DNA from: Leptasterias polaris
Lineage: Eukaryota; Echinodermata; Asteroidea; Forcipulatida; Asteriidae
NCBI GenBank assembly: GCA_037783415.1
Contig: JAZGTN010000087.1
Coordinates: 372,001 to 436,000, forward strand
Reading direction: 5' to 3'
DNA: 64,000 nt
The notes under the pieces are model-generated. The model saw nothing but the letters and a program-made list of their open reading frames with translations. It ran no database searches and was not told the DNA's origin. Position numbers and translations under genes: made by a program. This document shows positions 1-11,631 of this stretch, one piece after another; the first letter of the stretch is position 1; the number at the start of each line of letters is the position of its first letter.

Positions 1-710
1 GTTCCAGATTAAGAATAATTTTTCAGATCCATTGGGTAGCAATAGAGAGCTTTCGGAAGTCATGTTTGCTTCCTCATCAGTTGCATATTAGTCGATATAA
101 AGAATCAGGCAAATCTCTTTGTACATCTTTAAAAGATGAAGGGTTATGACAGTAGTGTAGGCCTATAGGAAATAAAGATATATCACTGGGTATGTTTGTG
201 TTCATGAGTAACAGGCGTTTATCCGTTTTTGGACTTTTCAAAGTAAGACAATCAAACCTCATGAGTTTTGTAATTCATATGAATTATTAGAGGGAGAATG
301 ATGATCAATGTTGTTTGAAAGCAATGAACACGCATATCGTAAAAGTATCACATCGTATGAAACCAGAAGTAAAACAAAACTCCAAAACATCTCTCGTGTT
401 CACGACAACCTAAAACCGGACAATGGGTTATATCACAGGTAATCAACAAATTATTGCCTCTTATTCAGAGCGACCACAGACTTTCAGAAATATTTTTGGA
501 TCTACCTTTCTTGGAAGACAACAAAGGATAAACGCCTTGTGACTCCTAAAAACAAACATACCCGGACACCCACGTTTATTCTGTTATTTCCCATACACTT
601 GTTGCAACCCCACATCTTTTAAAAATGTACAGAGATTTGCCCGATTCTTTTAATCGACCCACATGCAACAGATGAGGAAGCGTACAAAGAATCTGAAAAA
701 TCCCCCTCCC
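1..710. mobile_element. Fold-back element with arms of about 200 bp
   Basis: Roughly 20-280 and 470-705 are imperfect inverted copies of each other. Matching landmarks include TTCCTCATCAGTTGCAT on the left against ATGCAACAGATGAGGAAG on the right, and CAAATCTCTTTGTACAT against ATGTACAGAGATTTG. The middle has no coding potential. The structure looks like a non-autonomous inverted-repeat transposon. I could not define a target duplication because the left end is close to the window edge. Confidence 0.6.
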
Positions 711-3700
711 CCCCCCCCCATCACTACTGACCCGCACAGTCAAAAGGGTCACAGAATTTCGGTTTAACTATTTCCCGACCACTTCCCTGTTATAAAATAA
801 CACAAGTGGAGATAGCCCAGCACAGTTACCATAAATTGGCTTTGTTTTGTCACAAAAACAATTTTCAAGTTACAAGTAAACAGATACAGTGTCAATGGAT
901 GGGACAGTATCAACATTATTTTATTATCATTAGCATCTCCGTTGCTTCTTTGGCTGACTGGGTCCCTGTAGCTCCGTTTGTTTTGCTTGCCGTTTAAGTT
1001 GTTGCGAAAACCAAAACCCTACATCCTCTCCGGTCTGGAGGATGGAGGTTTCAGATTATCAGGTTATGTAAGGATACAATTGTGTCCTGATCCATGTGAT
1101 GGAAATGTAATTTACTGAAACTCATTTCTAAGTCCTTATAATACACGGCAGGTCTCAATGTGATTTATAATAATACAATTATTTCATTTGTCACGTCAGA
1201 CCAGGTTACTGATAATTTATGTAAGCGGTCTTTATAAATCCAAACTTATTGCAAATAATGCTGAAAATCTGGCTCTGTAAATAAGTCACAATACTTGTTA
1301 TATTAATGTAATGCTATATCTTTGGAAGTTCGTGTTAAAATATAGCTGCTAAACAATATTTACCCTTATGCCCTATAACAGTCGAATGTTCAGCGAGACA
1401 GCTATAATCATGTGGCTAATTCTCTCCACGTGTCCCGTTGTTTACATCAGCGTGTACCCAGACTCTATCAAATATTTCACAAATTGCACCAGAATGGTAC
1501 CAGTCTGATAAGTGTCAAGCTACTGCAGGCTCTTTCTACAACTTGAAATTATTTGGAAATATTCTTTTCTTTAAAAATATGTTTTAAAACATATTTGGAA
1601 AGTACATGTATAAACAATGTTTTATTACAAATGTTTTTGTGTACGATTTAAAGTGATGCAAATAATATGTTTTGTACTTGCAATATTTCAATTAACTTTA
1701 AAGTTACATAAAAAGCAAACAGCGCCACCAATAGTTAGCCTGATATCATGACTATTCTGGATTATAAAATTGGAGGAATATTCCGCCTATATCTCGAATT
1801 GCCCAAACTTCACAGGGTGTCATCATGCAGATTCTGTTTGTACAAGGTCTACTGAACATAAATCAGTCAAAACCTGTTATATATCCTCCGCTGCAAGGTT
1901 CAGGTAAAAAGTGCCTTTTGGCTGCCGGACTACAAAGCAAATGTCAGATATAATGTTTTGCATCTTGTGTTTTTACATACAAGTGCATGTACTTTGTAAT
2001 TAGTTTTTCCTTTTTGACTAGGGTAATTCTTGAACGTGAAGAAATTACAAATTTTCCCAATTTTAAAACGGGTCATTTTCAACCATGATGGGAAATCTAA
2101 AACAGCTATAATTATTATACATGTAGCAGCTCAGAGAGTTTAAATGCACATGGGGATGTATTGACATGTGATACAGACCAGCTCTGTGAACTAGCAAAAA
2201 TGGCTCCTAAAGCATATGTAAATAGGCCTATTGTTGTAGATAATTTAAAATAAAAGTTCTGTATGCACATTGTGCTTGTTGTGCATTCAACATTTTTCTT
2301 TGTGCACATTGCTTTTGTGTTTTTTTGGCAGGAAGAGATTGTGCTGCATGCATGCGCACATGCAAACCATGCGTACGCATGAGTGCGTCGACAATGTATC
2401 AATTTAAAGAGGGAACAAAATGGTCAAAAAAAAAATCACCATTTTGAGCATTACACATTTATTAGTACAAAAAACCCAAATATAGTGGTGTCATAATTTT
2501 TATTTACCCTGAAAAAAATTATTAAAAAGTGCTTCGCATCTGCCTGCGCGCAGCAGAAAATGAAACAAAAGCCGTCGGGAACACTTTCCGAGAGGCTTTC
2601 AGGATGACGTACATGTACATGTAGCTGGACGTGTGAAACAACTAAACGACTGTTTACTGCGCCGCCTTGTGTTGTGTTGGTTTGGAAATACAAGAAAATA
2701 GCATGGGAGTGAAAGTCGTCACACAACCGACTTTTAGCAGCACAAAACAACAATAACTTTCCTAATTTTCATGTGAAATTTACAATACAAAAACTTACAT
2801 TCAGTGAATGAAATCCTTGAGTGAATTTAACATAAGTTTCATGGTGTTCTAAAAAATTGTGTCGTTAAAATTTAATACATTTCTGTGATCATGGGATGGG
2901 GGGGAGTAAGGAAATACGCTCTGATCCTCCTCATCATCGCACCACGGAAATTCACAAGATTCTCAGATAACTTTAGTTGTGATTGTTTTCTTGCGTTACT
3001 TGTAGGGCTTATTTGGGGGTTTTTCCCCCAAATTGATGCCTAATTGAGGTTGAAAACAAAACAGATCAACACAAATTAAAAACATTGTTGTTTGGAAGGA
3101 CATGAAGGAAATGTTGTTACACGTTGCAAAAGTGATTTAAAATAATCACTACATACCTTTGGAATTGAAAAAAATGCCTCTGTTAACAACAGATGAAGTC
3201 TGTACCTAAAACTCTTGGTAAAATCCCTTCAAGTTCTGATATTCCATGTGTAAAAACACACACACGTTGATCGCGAAAGAAGCGGAACGTTGCCATTTTT
3301 ACTGTGTGTACATTTCACGTGTGAGAGAATGGTGGTCGTCAGTATACAAACTCACACACACACGACGACGAGTCGTACACGCACACACAGAACGTTGATG
3401 CGTTGGTGTTATAACTGCTGACCTTTCAACCTTTTGAGGTGCACAGCCATGTGGGAACCGTGTGTTATTTTAAGACTAATGTCATCTTTAGATTGCGCTC
3501 TATCTACGACTGTTTGCTGTGTTTTAATCGCATGTGTAAAACTTAAAATATAACTTGTCAAACTTCGAGCGCGGTTGCAGGTAAGTAATAGTCGTGTTAC
3601 TGGCTCACACGTCCAGCTACGTCACTATTTTGATCAATATGTTTGCTGCCACCATCGGTTACAGACGCTTATGTTTCTGGACAGCTTTTCTGTGGAGTGT

Positions 3701-3908
3701 TTTTTCGCCACGATTTTTTTTTTTTTTTAAACAATACAAGAAAAGTTTTAAAATCCGGCATTAAGGTAATGTACTAATAAATACATTGTACAGTACATGA
3801 TGTTTAAAATGGAGCGGGGTGGTGAGGGGCATTGTGTTTGGTCTTTAAGGTTGCTGGTACGTGCATGAAAGCAACAGCAAAGCATCAACAATTTGAAGAT
3901 TTCTTTTT
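711..3908. other. Non-coding stretch upstream of calnexin
   Basis: No coding exon, RNA gene or classified transposon is visible here. The short open frames at 2115-2402 and 2451-2753 on the - strand have no recognisable motif. The stretch contains a C-run near 708-720 and CA-rich sequence at 3246-3395. A perfect consensus splice donor, CAG followed by GTAAGT, lies at 3578-3586 and could end a non-coding first exon, but nothing else supports that. Confidence 0.5.
3246..3395. repeat. CA-rich low-complexity tract
   Basis: Several short runs of CACACA are interspersed with CG-containing words such as ACGACGACG and ACACGCACACACA. It is a degenerate microsatellite with no coding content. Confidence 0.6.
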
Positions 3909-3913
3909 ATGGT

Positions 3914-4998
3914 CGGGGCTCGATTTAGGCACTAGCCCGGCGTACAATCACTAGTCAAGAGTGCTGCGGGCTAGTCAAACGTGCTTCTACATGTAGGTAG
4001 CCTGGGTGGGCTAGTCAGAAATTGTTCTACATACAAATGTACACCATTGTAAAAAAGTCCACTCGAAAAGTGCCGCGAAACGCTGACCACATTGTGATTA
4101 CTGTACACACAACGCACGATCCTGTGCGACACACACAAGCATATCGTTTCCAATTTACAGGCTTGTAGTCTTTGCTATTTTGTTACTGTGCGCGCAACAA
4201 TAAATACAAGAAACATTGAACGCTAGAGGGCGTTTCACACTGATGCGATAGCGCGAAAGTAATAGCCCTCTATTGATGAAATTATGCTATAGCATACCAA
4301 AACCAGTAACAAACGCCTGACTCAATAATTAGCCTGTCTGCGCATGCTCAGGAAAAGGGGTTATTCCCTGACATTGCAAACAATTCTTCGCTGGTGTGCG
4401 CGCTAACCATTTAAACAGCATTGTCGTTGCTGGTACTCGTGCACATTCTGTCGACAGCATGGCCAACTGAGCACATTTCCGTGGAAATTTTAGCTTGTTC
4501 ACAAAAAACTACAGATTGTTCAGGCTTCATTCTACAAAAAACACCGATATAGGATACCCTTGATGAACAAAAGAATATTTAACTGTAAAATGTAAGATTT
4601 TTTCTTTCTAATTTCATTTTCTTTTGTTGTATTTTGGGAGGATTGCGCTCGGAATTTGGTTTTCAAATTTCGGGCTAGTGAAAAATTGTCGGCAGCATGG
4701 TAAACTAAGCATATTTCCGTGTAATGTTTTAGCTTGTTCACAAAAATGTACAGATTGTTCAGGCTTCATTCTACAAAAATTACCGATTTAGGATACCCTT
4801 AATGAAAAAATTATTTTTTAACTGTAAAACATAAGATTTTTTCGTTTTCGTTTTGTTGTATTTTGGGGGTTTATTTTTGGGGGATTGCGCTCGCAATGTT
4901 CTCGAATTTCGGGCTAGTGAAAAATTGTGCGGGCTAGTCAAACCTACAGCTGACTAGCCCGGCGGGCTAGTCAAGAAAAAAAGTTGGCGCAAGGCCTG
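3914..4998. mobile_element. hAT-like non-autonomous element with internal tandem duplication
   Basis: The left end begins CGGGGCTCG. The right end, read inward from the other strand, begins CAGGCCTTG, so the ends are weakly inverted. The 5-bp word ATGGT flanks both sides (3909-3913 and 4999-5003), suggesting a decayed target duplication. GGGCTAGTCA recurs near both ends. Two consecutive copies of a unit of about 238 bp occupy 4455-4692 and 4693-4930. Related sequence recurs at 13060-13400 and 15985-16335. No reading frame of note is present. Confidence 0.5.
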
Positions 4999-5107
4999 AT
5001 GGTGATCATTTTCAAAGTTGATAGTCTGGTTCTTCCATACATGTATATGCATTACGGTCTTATTTAAATGTGTAAAAGATCAAGGTTCCATCTGAAAATT
5101 TAACAGC

Positions 5108-5660
5108 CTAAAGAGCAGTGTTGTACTTGTAGGTCTAGAGACCGGTCTTTGTCAGTCTCGGGTCTCAGTCTCGGGAACCAGTGTCCTACAAGCTTTCGCG
5201 GTTTCTTTTTTCAACTCAGCACCCCAGTCTGTTCGACGAGACCGGAAGTCGGTGAGTCAAATTGTGGGGTCTGATCCTGCTTTGCGTTTACACTTTGTTT
5301 TTGATCCACCTTGCAGGATCAGATCCTCCTTTGATCCCGCAATAAAGGGGATCAAAAAGGAGGATCAGATCCTGATCGCTCTTGCGTTTACACTAGCTGT
5401 TGATTGCCCTTTGATCGCCCTTGCAGGATCTGATCCTCCTTTGATCGCCCTTGCCGGATCAAGTGTAACTGCGGTCTTACTTCACTCAAAAGACAAGCCG
5501 TGTGCGCGGTGTCTTTGTGATTTTTTGTCCTGGTTTTGTGGCCCTTAGGAGTGGGTGTTGTGTTCTTTTAAACCTGGAAAGTGTGTTGACATCTGATGGC
5601 TAATAGTTTTACGGGTAAAACTAAGGGCAACAGTTTGTTAAAAATACAGTAGCTATAACT
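5108..5660. repeat. Mosaic of short repeat fragments
   Basis: A fragment at 5116-5240 begins CAGTGTTGTA and is rich in GAGACC and GTCTCGG words. The same terminus occurs at 56590 (reverse) and 63512. At 5265-5475 the word GATC and the motif GATCCTCCTTTGATC recur in both orientations, making a palindromic patch. Sequence at 5535-5620 is also found at 32630-32715. None of it is coding. Confidence 0.45.
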
Positions 5661-6219
5661 TTGAAGCACATCCCAGGGAACTTTTCAGTAAGGCCCCCCC
5701 AAAAAGGGTTTGTCTCCGGTTTCCCGACCGACCCTAATTTTATGCCGCAAACCCTAAACTTTTTATTCGGCTTGGAAAAAAAATCAAATAAATAAAAAAT
5801 AATAATAATAAAATATTTTTAAAATGAAGGTACCATGGACCAACCATCAGACTTCGACCAAACTAACATGTTTTTAACAAAATTGAACTAAAAAAACCAG
5901 AACACATCCATACAATTTTACTGATCTGCGTGATTTGGGTCTTGTGATCCACGGACGTCGCATCGTGTTTCCTGAAGTACCCAGCGGAAAATACCCACAT
6001 TGCAAAGCACTGCGCGCACGTGTGTACACGACAGTGCGCAATCTGAAGATTGCGCAAACTTTTGCTCGATAGGTATATGGGGCTGCCGATTCTGAATACA
6101 TGTAGCTCAAACTGAGGATTGCGCAAGAGTTTGTCCAATTCGTTGTGCAAATCTGTTGATTGTGCTCCACAGATAAACGAAAGGGGACTCAACAGAAGTC
6201 GCAAGCGGACGATTTGGGG

Positions 6220-7260
6220 CAAAAAAACCCCACCCAGTAACCTCCCGTATTATGATTGACAGCGCTAATATTGTTAAAAGCCAGTATAATTCATAACAAA
6301 CTTTGGGTCACTTTTCCTTTATCATGCCTCTGTATTTTCTTGGCCAATTAAATAAGCCGATTTCTTGTGAATGAAGTCTCTATTGGTTGCTCTCTGTGGA
6401 CCCGTCTTCCATCAATTGGAGTTCGGTGCTGACTGGGACACACAGTTGGACTAGAGATAATAGTTTCGTTAACAAAGTCCCTTGGACTGCCTGGCAACAG
6501 TGTTGCCATGTAGCGCTGGATATCACGATATTATCGTCGCGATACGATATTGAAACAATATCGTCAGTATCGATGATGGTTTATTAAAATATTGAAATAC
6601 TGCGATATTCACGATATTAATAAAAATTGACGATATGGTTCTGAAGAATGCCTTTTGTTAAGCTTTTTACAGTCATAACATTTGGCAAAGGTTTTTAACT
6701 TGCGTAGGCCATTCAATATTTTGGACGGCGACCAGCACTACAACATTCGTAAATGATAGTTTTTTTATGTAGGCTGAATGCCGCAAAACAGACGCAGTTG
6801 AATGGATTGCAGCATATAAAGATTTTTGAAGGAAACTGGACTCAATGTGTACCTTCCCATCTAGCCATGGTTGTTATTCTTCATGGTATTGCCGAAGCAG
6901 CACGAACGTGATTGGCACAGGCTGATTGGCTGACTTCTGACTAGCCGCTTTCCGATTGGCCGAAACGCACACTCGATTGGCGTGAATAATTATGACGTAA
7001 TGCTTCTCACAGCGCTGCCAACCCATAGTATTTTTCGCGGATGTGCTTGCTCCTAACGTGGTAAACTTTTTAGTTAGTGGGTGAAGGAAGGGCGTGGGAG
7101 CGAAAAGGCAAGGACAATTTTTCACGATATATTGGCGATATTTACCTGACGATATATCGCAAGTCAAAATTTACGGTATCGTCCAGGGCTATTGCCATGT
7201 GATAGAAGCGTGAGTGGAGCGTGGACAAAAAATGATTACAGGAGTGAAGTGGTCCTTGCT
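6220..7260. repeat. Dispersed repeat, inverted copy at 35500-35900
   Basis: The sequence before and after the nested hAT-like insertion (6511-7191) matches, in inverse orientation, a continuous stretch at about 35500-35900. Shared landmarks include GGCCAATTAAATAAGCCGAT (6342-6361) and the segment around GGCAACAGTGTTGCCATG. The 35-kb copy lacks the insertion and so shows the empty site. No coding sequence is evident. Confidence 0.6.
6511..7191. mobile_element. hAT-type miniature element with perfect 8-bp duplication
   Basis: The element starts TAGCGCTGGATATC and ends GATAC(G)-type sequence finishing CCAGGGCTA, giving inverted ends of the TAGNGCTGGACGATA kind that are typical of hAT transposons. 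The octamer TTGCCATG flanks it exactly at 6503-6510 and 7192-7199. The inside is rich in CGATAT words and has no transposase, so it depends on enzymes supplied elsewhere. Related copies lie at 17297-18219 and, as one end only, at 11105-11197. Confidence 0.8.
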
Positions 7261-7261
7261 G

Positions 7262-9190
7262 TTGGATAACACTACAAGATTGATTTAAACTAATATTTTT
7301 CAAAATGACTTCGATTGATTTCCTCACAAATATTTTAATTTTTCGTATTATAAATACTTCGCTTTTTCGGCAGCGCTATTTGATAATAGCGATTACGACC
7401 AATTGAATGCTTCCATCCAAACTCAAAGGAATTTCAGGAGTTCTTGCTCATTTTCTTCCGAAAACTGATGGTAAATAAATGATGTTACTGTACAATTCAG
7501 TGACACTTTTTGACTGTTGACTTGAAAACCATAAGTTAGCAAAATAATTTTACAAGTTTTATGGGTAGGGTCCGAGTCAGTTTGTTGTATTTGCAATGTT
7601 TGTCATTGTGACAGGGGAATGTGGTGGGAAAAATATATTAAGGGTGACAAAAGGAGCCATTTTGACAATTGCGTCATAAGAAGTGTGAGTGGTAGAGTGG
7701 GACCGCAATGATATTTTTTTCAGATCCTCTTCTTCTTTGGTATTTGTTGCTCATTTTCTTCTGAAAACTGATTGAATGTTGCATTTTTTGGCGTTTCCGT
7801 CATCCAAGTTAAAAGACAGACCAAAAAGAAAGAGAGAGTGAAGATCTAAGTTATAAAAGAGATTATACACACACAAAAGAGGGAAGACCAAAACAAGAGG
7901 TACGTATTTTGTTATCATGTAAAATTAATTGAAATATAACTCGGGTGGTATTTGTTTTATTAAAAAAAGTTGTGTTTAAAAATACATACACTGTAGTTGC
8001 CATTACTTTGGCTTTGGATTATCAGTGCTGGCCATGTTCATAATATTGCAGGCTAAGGATTATTACAGCAACTACAAATGGCTGAGGGCTGCTCCTTCCT
8101 AGCCTCTCCACATCGATGGTGGTGTACAAAGTGAAAACTGTATCACAATTTTAAGGGATTAAACGATAAGGCCTAGTCAGCGAACAACAAAGCTGTTAAT
8201 CATCCTGCCTGGGCATTTGCATTATATTTCTTTTTTCTTTCTTTTCCCCTTTCTTTTTGGGGTTCATAGATCAGGTAAGAGAGGTAGTGACCAAAAACGA
8301 TTACTTAATTAATAATATAATATGCTGTTTTACTCCCTTGACTTGTGTAATGTCAAATTCTTGATTCACGAACACTTGACATTTAAAATGGGGATTTTAC
8401 CAGTAGGGTAGGACTTTACAATCTGAAACTACACATAGAACAACATGCTCGTCAACGCATTTTCTACCTCCATGGTCAATGATGGTAAATCCCGAGCTAC
8501 AATGTACATGTACATAAAATGTGGGCAAACAAAAACAAACTTACTGAAATGTTGAGGTTTCTTCTTACACAAATCTTTATCAGAGTATCATTTGAAACAT
8601 GTATTTAAGCATAAATTAAACACCCGGATTCAAAAGGAATAAGCGTGAATAAAGACTCACTTTACCATGCCCATAAACTTTATATGGCAGATCGTGTCTC
8701 CACCCACCCCCTATGTTCCCATTATGTCGGTAGATAATTGGTAGATATAAAAGGAAATGTGCTACACCGGCAAAGTTTTTAATTAAGGTTTTAGGACATC
8801 ACTTGCAAAAGTCCCAGAATGGCAAAATTACTTTATTTTACTCTTAAGACTTCCAGTAAAGAAAAAACCCATCAACAACAAGCTCTTCAGCACTGCATTC
8901 GCACCATCGTTGTGGTTTAGCTGACTCTTCTTAACCTTAAGTGTAATCTCTAACATTTTCAAAGCTCCCAAACAATGGCAGACCCACACCTTACTTAAAC
9001 ACATCCTGGCGTGCATTGTCTGAGATGCACTTGCTGGGACTGTATAAAAGAAGACGTAGAAATGTTTTATGGCACACTTCCCCACACCACTTGTTGCCAG
9101 CAACAATTTGTTTGTAAATATGCCGCTGTGTTTTTTAAATTGCCATGAGTCATGAGAACAACATAATTGAATACAACATGACAATACCTT
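7262..9190. other. Non-coding stretch, possible promoter-like site
   Basis: No exon or known repeat is recognised. A TATAAAAG word at 7852-7859 is followed about 40 bases later by a good splice donor, AAGAG then GTACGT, near 7901. This could be a short non-coding first exon for calnexin, but the same could arise by chance. The - strand open frame at 8828-9184 shows no motif. Confidence 0.35.
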
Positions 9191-9194
9191 TGCA

Positions 9195-9482
9195 TAGCAC
9201 CATGTAATGGTTTACAAGGTGCTGTGGCGCAATATGCAGCCAATCAAACCAGGAACACCGGGGCGAACCCCTTCTCTTTACGATAAGTGCACTGGGTTCT
9301 TTTACGAGCATTACACAACACACGGGACCTACGGCTTAACGTCCCATCCAAAGGACGAAGCATGTGGTTAAGTGTCTTGCTTAAGGACACAAGTGTCACG
9401 ACTGGGATTCGAACCCACACTCTGCTGATCAGAAACACCAGAGCTTGAGTTCGGTGCTCTTATCCGCTCGGCCACGACAAGT
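9195..9482 (-). mobile_element. tRNA-derived SINE
   Basis: Read on the - strand from about 9480, the head is tRNA-like: an A-box-like TGGCCGAGCGGATAAGAGC and a B box GGTTCGAATCC, resembling tRNA-Leu or tRNA-Ser, both class II tRNAs. A body follows with TCGTCCTTTGGATGGGACG and GGTCCCGTGTG, a central block I believe is shared by SINEs of many marine invertebrates. The tail runs to about 9195. It would be transcribed by RNA polymerase III and moved by a LINE. There is no clear target duplication, so it is probably old. Confidence 0.75.
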
Positions 9483-9484
9483 CA

Positions 9485-10257
9485 CACGGCAATTGTTCCT
9501 CAACGGCAATATTGTTAATCAGACAGAATTCTGACTTATTTACCCTTTTTGACAATATTCTCCAATATGCAAACGTCCCACAACGGCAATATTATTATTA
9601 AGATGGAAGTCAGACTTAATTTCTTATCCTTTTTGAAAATATTCTCCAATATGCAAATGTTCCACAACGGCAATATTTAATAAGATGGAGTTTGGACATT
9701 CTTAGCATTAAAAAACATATTCTCCTATAAGGCAATACATGTACATAGTTCCACAACGGCAATATTACTAATCAGACGGAAGTCTGACTTATTTACCCTT
9801 TTTGACAATATTCTCCAATATGCAAACGTCCCACAACGGCAATGTTATTACTAAGATGGAAGTCGGACCTAATTTCTGAAATTTTTTGAAAATATTCTCC
9901 AATATGCAAATGTTCCACAACGGCAATATTATTAATAAGATGGGGCTCAGATATTCTTACCATTGAAATATTCTCCAAAATGCAAACGGTCCACAACGGC
10001 AATATTTTTAATAAGACGGAAGTCAGACTTTCTTGCCCTTTTAAAAATATTCTGCTAAGGCAAATGTTCCACAATGGGAATCAGATGGAAGTCGGACATT
10101 CTGACCATTAAAAACAAAAATATTCTCCAAGATGCAATTGTTCCATATATAGGCAATATAATTAATAAGATGTACATGTAGGCCCTAAGTCGGACTTTCT
10201 TATCCCCTTTTAAAAATATTCTCCATTATGCAAATGTTCCACAATGGCAATATTAGG
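9485..10257. repeat. Minisatellite, unit about 80 bp, nine to ten copies
   Basis: The phrase CACAACGGCAATATTATTA recurs roughly every 75-90 bases from 9500 to 10240, each time followed by AAGATGGAAGTC-type and ATATTCTCCAATATGCAAA-type sequence. Units 1 and 4, 2 and 5, and 3 and 6 resemble each other more than their neighbours, so the array repeats at about 250 bp as well. The last units are more diverged. The open frames across it on the - strand are by-products of the repeat. Confidence 0.85.
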
Positions 10258-10259
10258 CC

Positions 10260-10834
10260 AAGTAAAAATTCTAAAGAGTTTCTCGTCCCTGCCGCCTCTT
10301 TTTTTTATTTTTTACTTTTTACTATTTTATTAATTAAATCAAGATTTTTTTCAAAGATTTAAAGCTGAAATCAAATTGTTTGGATAAAACTGAGTGGCAT
10401 CTCTGATATTTTGAATCTCCTGAATCCAATTAGATGGGCCAAAATAGCTCCGATCACGCTCCGATCATCATGGTATCGAGTCGGCTTATATTGTGAGCGG
10501 TACTGTAAGACAAACTTTTTGAGCACTTTTGATCTACATGTATATCGATCTTGTAGCTTTACTGGAAAAATTTATGTAGCATCAACAAGCTCAAATACAA
10601 TTTTACTCCCACTGTATCAACTGGACTGAGTATGCATGGAAGTACATGTAACCTTGAATAAGTGGATGGCAAAACATGATCCTACCAATAATCATTTGTT
10701 TTGCGAAATTGGCGTTTTAAAACTTGATCAGCAATGAACATGTGCATAAGGGGGAAAAAACATGGTTATTGTCCTGCCTTTTTGAAAAGAGGAAGGCTCC
10801 TCCTTCCTCTTTTAAAAAAAATAAATAAAAAATG
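10260..10834. other. AT-rich non-coding stretch
   Basis: I see nothing identifiable here. The + strand frame at 10411-10629 has no motif or splice support. Confidence 0.4.
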
Positions 10835-11100
10835 TTCGCCAGGTGGATACTCAGCAGTCAGAACCATGTGGTTGTGTGCATCGTGTTTTAACGTTTATAC
10901 ATGTGGTAGTCGGGCATGGCTCATCGGCTACTCGTTTGATCGAATTAAGTGCAGGCTAAAAATAGTCTGTTTGTAATTTTTTGGGTAGGGCGGCCAATTA
11001 TTTTAGCAGGGCGGCCTTAAACTGGATTTTTTTTCACTGTCCCACCGGGCTATCGTTTTTGGGGTAATCGGTGGCCCGGAGATCATGTACAGTACTCGAA
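10835..11100. repeat. Dispersed repeat fragment, inverted copy at 35050-35370
   Basis: GTGGATACTCAGCAGTCA, the ACTCGTTTGATCGAATTAAG region and AGGGCGGCCAATTATTTTAG at 10844-11020 all recur in reverse orientation at 35070-35350. Together with 6220-7260 this looks like one larger repeat that is continuous near 35 kb but split here by about 3.5 kb of other sequence. Confidence 0.55.
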
Positions 11101-11104
11101 GCAA

Positions 11105-11197
11105 ACAGCAATATTTTAAAAACCAACATCGATATTGACGATATTGTTCCCATATCGTATCGTGACGATATTATTGTGATATCGTCCAGCGTTACTT
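11105..11197. mobile_element. One end of the CGATAT-rich hAT-type element
   Basis: Repeated CGATATTG and ATCGTGACGATATTATTG words end in GATATCGTCCAGCGTTA, matching the right end of the element at 6511-7191. No partner end was found upstream, so this is probably a truncated copy. Confidence 0.5.
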
Positions 11198-11404
11198 GAG
11201 TGGTCAAACAATGTGGTCACCAGTTGTTGTTTACATGTCAACAACTTGGTAATGAGGGGGTTAAACAGAAATGATGTATTGTTCTAAATCTGAACAGTTA
11301 ATGGTTTACAGCAAGAAAATTGTGTAGTAGGAGTTACATGTTCATGTACATGTATGTCCTGTGTTTCTTATTAGTTATGATTGTTATTTATTTTTGTTTT
11401 GAAG

Positions 11405-11631
11405 ATGAGGGTCAGGTGTTGTTTGATTGGAATAGTGCTTTTATGGAGCTACTGCCTGGTTCACTGCCAAGAAGAAGATGGATATGATTTTGATACAGAT
11501 GTTGAAGCTGAAGGTGAAACTGAGATGGAAACTGTGACAGAGAAAGTGGTTGTGCAGTTTACTCCACCACAGGTTAAGGGACCAACTTACTTTCATGAGG
11601 CTTTTCTACATGAAGCATTGCTTGGAAAAAG
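11405..11631 (+). CDS. CANX: Calnexin coding exon 1
   Basis: It encodes residues 1 to 75 plus two bases of codon 76. It begins with the signal peptide MRVRCCLIGIVLLWSYCLVH, followed by an acidic stretch rich in D and E, then KGPTYFHEAF, which matches the start of the lectin domain. The donor is AAAAAG then GTAAGT. An upstream TTG-initiated frame from 11381 exists but is better read as the polypyrimidine tract of an acceptor ending at 11404, so a non-coding exon probably lies further 5'. Confidence 0.93.

Noticed and set aside
2115..2753. Two cysteine-containing - strand frames as small secreted proteins
   Set aside because: Low complexity, no signal peptide, no conserved spacing, and each starts from ordinary AT-rich sequence.
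5863..6222. 119-residue - strand reading frame as a gene
   Set aside because: It has no recognisable domain, overlaps another open frame of similar length, and adjoins the dispersed repeat at 6220. No splice partners were found.
9410..9480. A true tRNA-Ser or tRNA-Leu gene
   Set aside because: The tRNA-like head is followed directly by a SINE body and lacks proper acceptor-stem pairing.
11381..11404. Upstream TTG as the calnexin start
   Set aside because: The extra eight residues come from a T-rich acceptor-like tract. ATG at 11405 gives a normal signal peptide.
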